Shown here piece after piece: positions 43,254-50,641 of a stretch of DNA of 50,641 nt (position 1 is its first letter; each line of letters begins with the position of its first letter). Made by a program: the position numbers and the translations under genes. The notes under the pieces are model-generated. The model was not told the DNA's origin and made no database searches. It saw only the letters and a program-made list of their open reading frames with translations. This DNA is from Methylobacterium sp. E-045 (GTDB lineage Bacteria; Pseudomonadota; Alphaproteobacteria; Rhizobiales; Beijerinckiaceae): the NCBI RefSeq assembly GCF_022829685.1, contig NZ_JAKSYE010000044.1, forward strand, positions 1-50,641, written 5' to 3'.

Positions 43254-44423
43254 ATGTCCGATCCCCGCTCCCTGTCCACGCCGGACTTCACTTTCCGCGT
43301 CGACGCCACCGACGGCCAGGCCCGCACCGGGGCGATCTCGATGCCGCGCGGGACGATCCGCACGCCGGCCTTCATGCCGGTGGGGACGGCGGCCACCGTC
43401 AAGGCGATGTATCCGGGCCAGGTTCGGGACCTCGGCGCCGACGTGGTGCTCGGCAACACCTATCATCTGATGCTGCGTCCCGGCCCCGAACGCATGGAGC
43501 GTCTGGGGGGCCTCCACCAGTTCATGAACTGGCCGCATCCGATCCTCACCGATTCCGGTGGTTTCCAGGTGATGTCTCTCTCCGCCTTGAGGAAACTCGA
43601 CGAGCAGGGCGTGACCTTTCGCTCGCATGTGGACGGCTCGGCCCATCACATGAGCCCGGAGCGCTCCATCGAGATCCAGGGGCTCCTCGGCTCGGACATT
43701 CAGATGCAGCTCGATGAATGCGTGCGGCTCCCCGCCGAGCGGCCGGCCATCGAGAGCGCCATGCGGTTGTCCCTGCGCTGGGCCGAGCGCTGCCGGCTCC
43801 AGTTCGGCGAGCAGCCGGGCAAGGCGATGTTCGGCATCGTCCAGGGTGGCGACCTGCCGGACCTGCGCGTCGAGAGTGCGAGGGGGCTCGTCGATCTCGA
43901 TCTCAAGGGCTACGCCATCGGCGGCCTGGCCGTGGGCGAGCCGCAGGCGGTGATGCTGGCGATGATCGAGACGGTGGAGCCGCATCTCCCCAGGGACAAG
44001 CCACGGTACCTCATGGGTGTCGGCACGCCCGACGACCTGATGCGCTCGGTGGCGCGCGGCATCGACATGTTCGACTGCGTGATGCCGACTCGCGCCGGCC
44101 GCCACGGCCTCGCCTATACCCGCTTCGGACGGATCAACCTGCGCAATGCCCGGTTCGCCGAGGATACCCGTCCCCTCGACGAGACCTCCACCTGCCCGGC
44201 GGCGCGCGACTATTCCCGCGCCTACCTCCACCATCTCGTCCGCACCGACGAGATTCTGGGCATGATGCTGCTGACCTGGAACAACCTGTCCTACTACCAG
44301 GACCTGATGGCCGGAATGCGAGGAGCTATTGCCGCAGGCCGCCTCGCGGATTTCTCCGGCGAGACCCGCGAGGCCTGGGCCCGCGCCGCGGCCGAGCGTG
44401 CCAGCGTGACTCTGGCCGGTTGA
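43254..44423 (+). CDS. tgt: Queuine/preQ1 tRNA-guanine transglycosylase (Tgt)
   Basis: A 389-residue TIM-barrel enzyme exchanging guanine-34 for preQ1 in tRNAs with GUN anticodons. Catalytic and base-recognition motifs are intact: [27 protein letters not shown] and [13 protein letters not shown]. The structural zinc site is degenerate: the usual C-x-C-x2-C reads S-T-C-P-A-A (in [20 protein letters not shown], 44181-44240), keeping only one of three cysteines and the distal His of YLHHL-type region. Length and the rest are normal, so it is probably functional with a zinc-free or altered fold there. Confidence 0.93.
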   Translation: MSDPRSLSTPDFTFRVDATDGQARTGAISMPRGTIRTPAFMPVGTAATVKAMYPGQVRDLGADVVLGNTYHLMLRPGPERMERLGGLHQFMNWPHPILTDSGGFQVMSLSALRKLDEQGVTFRSHVDGSAHHMSPERSIEIQGLLGSDIQMQLDECVRLPAERPAIESAMRLSLRWAERCRLQFGEQPGKAMFGIVQGGDLPDLRVESARGLVDLDLKGYAIGGLAVGEPQAVMLAMIETVEPHLPRDKPRYLMGVGTPDDLMRSVARGIDMFDCVMPTRAGRHGLAYTRFGRINLRNARFAEDTRPLDETSTCPAARDYSRAYLHHLVRTDEILGMMLLTWNNLSYYQDLMAGMRGAIAAGRLADFSGETREAWARAAAERASVTLAG

Positions 44424-44511
44424 CCCCTTCCGCCCAACCCCCTATTGCGAGCCACGCTTCTCACGACAGCAGGCCGGACCGCCCCGTCGGGCCCGGCGCT
44501 TCAGAGCAAGC

Positions 44512-44587
44512 GAGCGCGTAGCTCAGCTGGTAGAGCAACGGACTTTTAATCTGTAGGTCCTGGGTTCGAGTCCCAGCGCGCTCACCA
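44512..44587 (+). tRNA. tRNA-Lys (anticodon TTT), CCA encoded
   Basis: A full cloverleaf: acceptor stem GAGCGCG/CGCGCTC, D-arm GCTC...GAGC, anticodon stem ACGGA/TCTGT with loop CTTTTAA (anticodon TTT) and T-arm CTGGGTTCGAGTCCCAG, ending ACCA. Confidence 0.97.
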
Positions 44588-44596
44588 CTGTTTTTG

Positions 44597-44628
44597 CCCG
44601 CCGGGTCAACGACTTGGCGGGTTTCTTT
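44597..44628 (+). terminator. Rho-independent terminator after tRNA-Lys
   Basis: CCCGCC (44597-44602) pairs with GGCGGG (44616-44621), followed by TTTCTTT. Confidence 0.75.
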
Positions 44629-44835
44629 ATGGCCTAGTATCAAGCTTGTCGGTTTGCGGCGAACCGCAACACGAGTCGAGTAATTACAAAGGGTCACGAC
44701 GCCCTGAGATCCGTGCTAGCCAGCTCCACGCAACACGGCCAACTGGGCACAGGTCCAAGCTCCTGCGTACGTGCTGCGGGGTCTGACCGGCCACGTCTTC
44801 CGCGCCCGCCAAAGTAGCCTGGATGCCGATCTACC

Positions 44836-45503
44836 CTAGGTGTTCAGTCCCGAGGTGAGATGGGTTGGATCGTATCTGAAGCGGCTTCGATCGTCTGCCC
44901 AGGCTCGGCATGTCGCTTCGTATGGGGTGAGGCCGCGTAGGGTCTTGAGCCGCCGAGCGAAGTTGTAGGCATCCAGGAAGGCGGCGAGGTGTTCCCTCAG
45001 CTGATCGTGGCTGTCGTAGTGGTAGCGCTTGTCCTGTCGATGGCCACCCAGAGGTACAGCTTGCCTTCGCCGGTGCGAATCTCTGCGATGTCGATGTGGA
45101 AGAAGCCGATCGGATAGGCCTTGAAGGCTTGTTTGCCGGGCTTGTCGCCGCCGACCTCAGGTAACCGGCTGATCCCATGCCGCTGCAGACAGCGATGCAG
45201 CGACGAGCGGGTCAGGTGGGGGATGGTGGCCTGGAGCGCGTAGAGGCAGTCGTCGAGCGGCAAGAGGGTGTGCCGGCGGTGGGCAACGATGATCGCCTCC
45301 TCTTCGGTCGTGAGCACGGTCGAGCGCGGCGTTTTCGGTCCCATCGCCGCGTCATGCACGAAGGCACGCTTGCGCCACGTCGCGACCGTCTTGGGGTTCA
45401 GTCCATGCTGTGCCGCAAGATCTTTGAGCGAAGCTTTCGATCGCTGTAGCGCTGCTCTGACCGCGTGCGTGGTCGTGGCGCAGCCGTGAAGAACCTGTCC
45501 CAT
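44836..45503 (-). pseudogene. IS481-type transposase remnant with internal deletion
   Basis: The 5' part (45503 to about 45030) encodes the N-terminal helix-turn-helix (LKDLAAQHGLNPKTVATWRK) and the start of the integrase core (FHIDIAEIRTGEGKLYLWVA then IDR). The 3' part (about 45025 to 44836) encodes the normal C-terminus (KRYHYDSHDQLREHL, AYNFARRLKTLRGLTPYEA, DPTHLTSGLNT) in another frame. The middle, including two of the three catalytic acids, is deleted, so the element is dead. Confidence 0.85.
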
Positions 45504-45759
45504 AACGCCTCCCGATGTATGCCGGCCCTCAGCTAAACTGATGCCACCACACCGCGGGACTGCACACCTAAGTTCAAGAAAGCAGCCTTCGTGTAGCAGA
45601 GACAGTCGACGGCTTCGCACTCTTCACGGTCATACGAAGGCGTTTCACGCGTGCTCCGAGCTGGAACTCGAGGTTTCTTGTGTCAGCGAACAATACTGGC
45701 GAGTAAAAGCCGCCTGCACTCGTTCAGGCCAGCACTCTAAGGACAATTACAGATAAACG

Positions 45760-47196
45760 TCAAAACACGACGGCCAGTGCGCTTGCGAAGACTAGGACCG
45801 GTCGCGTGATGGGCGATGTCGCGGCGTGATCGCCATAGGTCAGTCCGTTGTTGAGGAATACGCCTCTAGCGAGATGGATCGAATAGGAGACGGTGAGATT
45901 GTTGATCCGATCGACGGCAGGAAATCCCCGTGCCTGCGTGATGGCAAAAACCCGATCGCTGAACTTGTTGTGCGTGTAGACGAGGCTGATGAAGTCCTTG
46001 GGCCGCTGCGGGATCACACCAACGCCGTAGAGGCGGCCTTCGTAGTATTGATCCGTTCCGTCAACGTTGGGGTCGCCCTTCAGGAAGCTGACGCCGCCGT
46101 AGATGCCGCGCTCAGGGTACACCGGATCGGTCTTCAGCAGTTGTGTATCCGCCAGGAGGGCGAAAGCAGCGTTCGAGGATGTCCGCGTCGTTCCGAAGAT
46201 CGTGTACGGGCTGTCGTTGTATAGAAAGCCGCCGCGGACCCAGAGCGACAGCTCGTCGCCGGAAGCCAGGCGCTTGTAGCCGACCTCGTTGATGAAGAGC
46301 GCGCTCGCCTTCGGTGTCCGGAAACGAAACCCGCTGGGGTTGGCGTCGTGCTCCGCTTCGGAGCCGTCCGGGCTGATGCTGCGCTGAACGCCGGATTTCA
46401 CGTAGATGTTGTCGGGCCCATTCCAGCGTACGTTGATCGCGGGCGCGGTCAGTGGCGTGCGCGCCATGCCGGCCTGATAGAGGATGTTCGCGTTCGGGCC
46501 GAGCGTGCCGGAGATGATGTTTCCGCCGACCGACGTGCCGAAGAATTCATAGTTGTTTGTCGTGTAACCGACCTTTAATTCGAGCTTGCCGTTGAAAAAA
46601 GACTGGTAGTAATTCAGTCGCTGCAGACTGAACGCCGGCGGCCCGAACGGCCTCCAGGTGGTCGTCAAACGTGTGCCGGCCGCCGTGATCTGAGCATTCG
46701 GAACGCCGTATAGATCGAGATTGAGACTGGCGGCAAAGGTCGTCGAGGAGCCGAATGTCGGCTGCTGGCCGTTGTAGACCTGACGTCCGCCGGACTGCTG
46801 CAGCGTGTCCACGAAGAAGGAGTAGCTGCCGAGGCCGAGGAAGCCAATTCCGTATTCGGCCAGCGCGCTCCGGACGCCGCCGGTATCGGCGATGACCGAT
46901 TCAGCGGTGCTGGGACGAGGCACGATCCAACCCTTTTCGCCCAAGCTGTCGAAGTACTTGAACTTGGCAGTCTCGTCGTCCGCACCGGTCCCCGACGCGG
47001 TCTTCGCAGCCTGAGCCGCTGCGACCGCCGGCGCGAAGGCCGACTTGATGTCGGATGCCTGAGCTCGCGCCGGGTTCGTAGCGAACGTCAAGGCCGCCGA
47101 TGCGACTGCGAAGACCGAGCATCTCACAGCGAGCCGCGATGCGAGAGTTCCGTCTGCCCGCGCCTGGATGCGCGATGCCCTGCCGACCGTCTGCAT
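45760..47196 (-). CDS. OprB-type carbohydrate-selective porin
   Basis: A 478-residue outer-membrane protein. A signal peptide (SVFAVASAALTFATNPARAQA, cleavage near residue 47) precedes a plug-like N-terminus (EYGIGFLGLGSYSFFVDTLQ) and a 16-strand-type barrel (LNYYQSFFNGKLELKVGYTT, ILYQAGMARTPLTAPAINVR, ending FASALAVVF with a terminal Phe). The pattern is that of the OprB family, which admits sugars and other small solutes. ATG 47196 follows AGAGGGGC. Its promoter region is strikingly AT-rich. It is monocistronic. Confidence 0.82.
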   Translation of the reverse strand: MQTVGRASRIQARADGTLASRLAVRCSVFAVASAALTFATNPARAQASDIKSAFAPAVAAAQAAKTASGTGADDETAKFKYFDSLGEKGWIVPRPSTAESVIADTGGVRSALAEYGIGFLGLGSYSFFVDTLQQSGGRQVYNGQQPTFGSSTTFAASLNLDLYGVPNAQITAAGTRLTTTWRPFGPPAFSLQRLNYYQSFFNGKLELKVGYTTNNYEFFGTSVGGNIISGTLGPNANILYQAGMARTPLTAPAINVRWNGPDNIYVKSGVQRSISPDGSEAEHDANPSGFRFRTPKASALFINEVGYKRLASGDELSLWVRGGFLYNDSPYTIFGTTRTSSNAAFALLADTQLLKTDPVYPERGIYGGVSFLKGDPNVDGTDQYYEGRLYGVGVIPQRPKDFISLVYTHNKFSDRVFAITQARGFPAVDRINNLTVSYSIHLARGVFLNNGLTYGDHAATSPITRPVLVFASALAVVF

Positions 47197-47585
47197 GATA
47201 TGCCCCTCTTGCGATTGTTGGCCGGAATCCAACTATTTTGTCGACAGATGCCAAATCTTCGTACCAATGCGGCCGCCTCTTGCAATAAATCTCGCTGCTG
47301 TTTCATTTGTCATGAATATTAAGCAAAACATAAATTGCTCTAAAAGAAATATTGAGCTTGTTATAAGAAATAACTAGAGACGCTAGTGTTCCATTATGTG
47401 TAAGATCAATATTTTTATATTAATTAAATAATTGACTCAAGATAGAAACGATTATTATCTGTTGGGTCAGCAGAGAGTAGGATGCTTCCCTTTGTCGTGC
47501 CGATATCCCGAGCGCCAACTCGATGCATCGCACGAACCAAGCCGTGCCCGGATCGGATGGCCCGGCGGTATGTCCTGCCGCCGCC
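47197..47585. promoter_or_regulatory. AT-rich upstream region of the porin gene
   Basis: From about 47240 to 47460 the DNA is far more AT-rich than anywhere else in the window. Reading towards the porin, TTGAGT followed about 15 bases on by TATAAA is a promoter candidate (around 47415-47440), and CTAG-AGACG-CTAG (about 47370-47382) is a small dyad. No ORF of note is present. Confidence 0.4.
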
Positions 47586-48809
47586 TCACAGCCGGTGGGC
47601 CTCGGGATCTGCCGCCGTCCGCCTGCGGCGGCTCGCCAGGAGGGTCAGGCTGAACATCAGGGCGCCGGTCGCCAGCAACGCCGCGGCGACGAAGACCGCA
47701 ATCCCTGCCCTCAGGACATGACCGAGAACGAACACTCCGATCGCGGTTCCGGCATGCATCGCTGTCGTATTCCAGGCACTGGCCAGCGAGCGGGATCGAT
47801 CCGACACGCTCGTGACGATCGCCTGGCTGTCGGTGACGTAGGCTCCGCTGGCCACGAACCACAAGCCAATCGCGACGAGAGCCAGCGGGAGGGTCGGCGC
47901 GAGGCCCGTGGCGAGAAGGGACAGGGCGAGGAGCCCACACCACAGCGGCAGGCGCCCTGCAGCGGAGCCGTGACTCTGCCGCGCCCGGTCGCTCAAGCGT
48001 CCGGCGAGAAGCGCACCGGCGATGCTGCCCGAGCCGACAGCGATGCCGACCGCGCCGATCTGATCGACGGCCAGCCCGTATCGGGAGGCCAGAATCGCGC
48101 CGGCATAGGCATAGGCGCCGAGATTCGCCGCGTGGAAGGACACACTCAGCAGGAGGACCCGCGACGCCCGCTCATCGCGCCAGAGTGAAAAGACGTGGAA
48201 GCCGGAGGCCGCGGGAGGCGGTTCGGCGGATGCGCCACGTCTCGACACCCAGCCGATCGCCACAGCGGCGAGAGCGGTCGCGAAGGCTATGACGACGAAC
48301 ACCGCGCGCCAGCCGAAGCCGGACGTGAGCAGGCCGCCGGCCGGCACTCCGGCGACCTGGCCGAGCGAGAACACCGCCATGCCGAGGCCGATCAGCCGGC
48401 TGCGCGCCTCGGGCGGCGCCAGGGTGACGATCGACGCCCAGACGGCGGGCCCGGCGAGCGCCGCCCCGAGACCGTTCGCGGCACGCGCCGCGACGAAGCT
48501 CTCGATACCCTGGCTGTGGGCGGCCAGCGCATTGCCGAGGACGAAGGTCGCCAGCCCGCCAATCAGGGTGGCGCTGCGGCTGACCGAGTCGGAGAAGTAG
48601 GCGAGGAACGGCGCCAGGCTGGCATAGACGATCACGTAGGATGCGGCCGCCACGGCCGTCGCAGGTACCGTCGACCCGAGATCGCCGGAGATCTGCGGGA
48701 GGATTGGCGAGATGACGAAGGTCTCCGTGCCGAACAGGAACAGGACCCCGTAGAACGGAAGCAGCCTGCCCAGGAGCGGCACGGTTTCGCGAAGGCGGAT
48801 GGAGGTCAT
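47586..48809 (-). CDS. MFS efflux transporter
   Basis: A 407-residue major-facilitator protein with 12 predicted helices. The first loop-2/3 motif is YFSDSVSRSATLIGG, helix 4-5 holds RAANGLGAALAGPAVWASIV, and motif C-like GQVAGVPAGGLL marks it as a drug/solute:H+ antiporter of the AraJ/EmrD kind. It overlaps the methyltransferase gene by 4 bases (ATGA), so it is the last gene of a three-gene operon and may export the product of the two upstream enzymes. Confidence 0.88.
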   Translation of the reverse strand: MTSIRLRETVPLLGRLLPFYGVLFLFGTETFVISPILPQISGDLGSTVPATAVAAASYVIVYASLAPFLAYFSDSVSRSATLIGGLATFVLGNALAAHSQGIESFVAARAANGLGAALAGPAVWASIVTLAPPEARSRLIGLGMAVFSLGQVAGVPAGGLLTSGFGWRAVFVVIAFATALAAVAIGWVSRRGASAEPPPAASGFHVFSLWRDERASRVLLLSVSFHAANLGAYAYAGAILASRYGLAVDQIGAVGIAVGSGSIAGALLAGRLSDRARQSHGSAAGRLPLWCGLLALSLLATGLAPTLPLALVAIGLWFVASGAYVTDSQAIVTSVSDRSRSLASAWNTTAMHAGTAIGVFVLGHVLRAGIAVFVAAALLATGALMFSLTLLASRRRRTAADPEAHRL

Positions 48810-49669
48810 ACGACGTCGATCCGCTTGTCCTGGGCGTTGACGGTCCGCCAGATGCGGACCGGCATTTCCGTGACATGGCCGCGCTCGGCCATGCGAGTCA
48901 TCGCCTCCTCCCCCAACGCATCGAAAAAAGCTTCGCGGGTGTCGACATCAAGCCGCCCCGAATAGTATCCGCCGAAAGTCGCACTGTGGTACTTCAAGTA
49001 TTGATCGGCGCTGTTTACGCACATTGCCGCATTGCGATCGACAACGCAGTCGATTTCGAAATTCGGCGATAGCGCATCCTTGATCTCGCGTTTCGATCGC
49101 GTTCGCTTCGAGATCGGCAGGGCGTCGGGGCGGTCGAAGAACGCTGCGGCCTCGTCGCGGGACCAGCCCAGGTGGAGCAGCGCGGCATGCACGACGTCGT
49201 CCGTGCCGCCCAGCCCGCTGTCCGTGATCAGCGGATGATAGGTCGACAGAATGAAGACCCCTTTGGGCTTGGCATGCCGGCCGATGGCGCGGAACACCTC
49301 GGCTTCCACCGGATGGAGCCAGTGCAGCACCGACGTCATGAGGATGCAGTCGAACGTTCCGACGGGCGGCGTGCCGACCCTCAGATCGGCCGCATGGAAC
49401 TCGGACCGGACCGGCTTCGCGGCGAGTTTCGTCCGGGCGATGGCGACGCGCTCGTCGGAAAGATCGATGCCAACCAGCCGCTTGAGACCCCTGAGCCGCG
49501 CGGCGGCACGCTCCAGGAGATCGCCGGTTCCGCAGCCGACATCGAGCAGATCGCGTGCCGACGACGGCACCATCGCCAGGACGGGCTCGATGTCGAGGGC
49601 TTGGCGCAGCGGCGAGACCTCGTCGTAGCGGACGCGATAGCGATCGGTGGTTGCGAGACCAAGGGTCAT
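48806..49669 (-). CDS. SAM-dependent class I methyltransferase
   Basis: A 287-residue methyltransferase. Motif I is LLDVGCGTGDLLERA (about residues 41-55), motif II GIDLSDERVAIAR, and motif IV/V FDCILMTSVLHWLHPVEAEV followed by KPKGVFILSTYHPL. The C-terminal about 110 residues are divergent and probably form the substrate site. The substrate is unknown; small molecules are more likely than RNA or protein given the neighbours. It starts 49 bases after the upstream gene and overlaps the transporter. Confidence 0.88.
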   Translation of the reverse strand: MTLGLATTDRYRVRYDEVSPLRQALDIEPVLAMVPSSARDLLDVGCGTGDLLERAAARLRGLKRLVGIDLSDERVAIARTKLAAKPVRSEFHAADLRVGTPPVGTFDCILMTSVLHWLHPVEAEVFRAIGRHAKPKGVFILSTYHPLITDSGLGGTDDVVHAALLHLGWSRDEAAAFFDRPDALPISKRTRSKREIKDALSPNFEIDCVVDRNAAMCVNSADQYLKYHSATFGGYYSGRLDVDTREAFFDALGEEAMTRMAERGHVTEMPVRIWRTVNAQDKRIDVV

Positions 49670-49717
49670 ACGGTTTTCCTGTTCGAGATCGACGATGTCC
49701 GGGATGTCACCGACGCG

Positions 49718-50458
49718 TCAGCACGGCCGGAGCTGCGAGGCCGTCCAGATGCAGCCCGGGCCGTCAGCGGCCTCGGTGAGCTCGTGCGTCGCGTGAAGTC
49801 CCTTGTTGGTGATCATCGCCGTCGTGGCGGGAACGCAGTATTCGCAAGGCGCCTTCAAGGTCAGCTCGACGCCGCGGCTGCGGGCCTGCTCGCGGTAGTC
49901 CCAGATCGCGCAGTGACGGATCCGCAGTGTCGATATCCCACTGCCGTACTCGACCCACGCCCTCTCCGACCCGTAGAGCGTCGCCTGCTCGTCGAGGCGT
50001 CGGAGCGGAACGGTCGCGTCATGCTTCGGCTCGGCATCGACGGCCGCGTAGATCGTGCTGTTAGCAGCCGCCCACGCCGCCAGTTGCTCCAGCCCGAAGC
50101 TGCGGACGACGAACCGCTCCATGAGCGCCTGTCCGCGAAAGAAGGCCGCCTTCCACTCGGCCTCGTCCTCGTCTTCGGGCAACTGCTCGAATATGGCCCG
50201 TTTGGTCTGCAGAAGTTCTTCCATCTGGGTGCCGGCCCGCATCTCGGCGACGAACCGCGTGAGTCCGGCCTCCGCCTCGAACAGACGCCGGCGCCAGAGG
50301 CGCGTCCCGTCGAGGTCGTCCGACACGGGTTGGAAGTCCGATCGCAAGGATGAGTTCAACGTTCCCAAGGTCACAGACGGAACTCCATCGATGATCATAG
50401 AAGGCTGCAGATTCATGCTGATTTCAATGAAGACGATGTTCATTGCGCAGATATTCAT
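49718..50458 (-). CDS. Unknown enzyme, possibly L-2-amino-thiazoline-4-carboxylate hydrolase-like
   Basis: Up to 246 residues, soluble, helical in the first half (RRRLFEAEAGLTRFVAEMRA) with a beta-rich second half containing HCAIWDYREQARSRG and the cysteine pair APCEYCVPATTAM, then GPGCIWTAS near the end. The cysteine-bearing C-terminal part faintly resembles the ATC-hydrolase family, but I would not rely on it. Several start codons (50458, 50443, 50416, 50398) lack a ribosome binding site; the longest is given. It is the first gene of the methyltransferase-MFS operon. Confidence 0.5.
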   Translation of the reverse strand: MNICAMNIVFIEISMNLQPSMIIDGVPSVTLGTLNSSLRSDFQPVSDDLDGTRLWRRRLFEAEAGLTRFVAEMRAGTQMEELLQTKRAIFEQLPEDEDEAEWKAAFFRGQALMERFVVRSFGLEQLAAWAAANSTIYAAVDAEPKHDATVPLRRLDEQATLYGSERAWVEYGSGISTLRIRHCAIWDYREQARSRGVELTLKAPCEYCVPATTAMITNKGLHATHELTEAADGPGCIWTASQLRPC

Positions 50459-50641
50459 CGGACTACGCTGAGAAATCAGTCAAACAACTGCAGATCGCAT
50501 CTGATCGGCCCCCACGAGGTGGTCCAAGGGTAAAGTTAGTGTACGGTTGGCCGCTCCGCCACGGGAAGCTTGGCCGGCGGAGCTGGTCGAGCGAGCGCAG
50601 CTGGCCAAGCGGAGAAGGCTGGCATGAACAGCTCCGGTGCC
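50459..50641. other. Right edge: upstream DNA and possible start of another gene
   Basis: The last bases contain an ATG at about 50627 (MNSSGA) preceded by GGAGAAGG, opening a plus-strand frame that leaves the window. The preceding GC-rich stretch is reminiscent of insertion-sequence ends, but too little is visible to say. Confidence 0.3.

Noticed and set aside
44512..50641. Genomic island integrated at tRNA-Lys
   Set aside because: No integrase gene and no second copy of the tRNA 3' end were seen within the window, so the idea is unsupported apart from gene content.
1..50641. CRISPR array
   Set aside because: No regularly spaced repeats of 20-40 bases were seen; the dispersed repeats found occur only in pairs.

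Overview
The window is strongly GC-rich chromosomal DNA. Gene content suggests a Methylobacterium-like member of the Hyphomicrobiales (Rhizobiales): methylated-amine oxidation genes, a fused UreA-UreB subunit, an Irr-type iron-control palindrome and GC-rich codon use. This assignment is inference from content; no rRNA or marker gene is present.

Left part (1-10.2 kb): a membrane-anchored AAA+ ATPase (cut by the window edge) and a small membrane protein lie downstream of an Irr-box-like palindrome. An orphan NarL-type response regulator and a secreted unknown protein follow, then a compact urease operon ureE-ureF-ureAB-ureC-ureG-ureD ending in a lone UrtA-like substrate-binding protein.

Methylated-amine island (10.2-25 kb): tdm and tmm (minus strand), a LuxR-type regulator, a GcvT-like protein with an APC permease (minus strand), then three genes for a haem-dependent dimethylamine monooxygenase and a tartrate/isocitrate-type dehydrogenase (plus strand), followed by a LysR regulator. 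Together they predict trimethylamine -> trimethylamine N-oxide -> dimethylamine -> monomethylamine, with formaldehyde released at the two demethylation steps and GcvT-like folate domains placed to capture it. Monomethylamine oxidation genes are not in the window. Two 13-bp palindromes sit on a likely promoter of the dmm genes.

Middle (25-35.5 kb): a DUF1275 membrane protein; a tryptophanyl-tRNA synthetase whose leader has a short Trp-containing ORF, a strong hairpin and a hairpin hiding the ribosome binding site; then a less GC-rich accessory stretch with AraC, TonB receptor, two unknown genes, a Cys-rich MarR regulator with two clear operators and its DUF417 target, a cation-transporter fragment and an intact IS1182-type transposase. 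Near-identical 32-bp direct repeats bracket this stretch.

Right part (36-50.6 kb): an RTX protein, a CDF cation transporter, queA and tgt (separated by two unrelated genes; the tgt zinc site is degenerate), tRNA-Lys, an IS481-type transposase remnant, an OprB-type porin behind an AT-rich promoter region, and a three-gene operon (cysteine-containing unknown or ATC-hydrolase-like protein, SAM methyltransferase, MFS exporter).

All functions are inferred from sequence reading; no database search was run.
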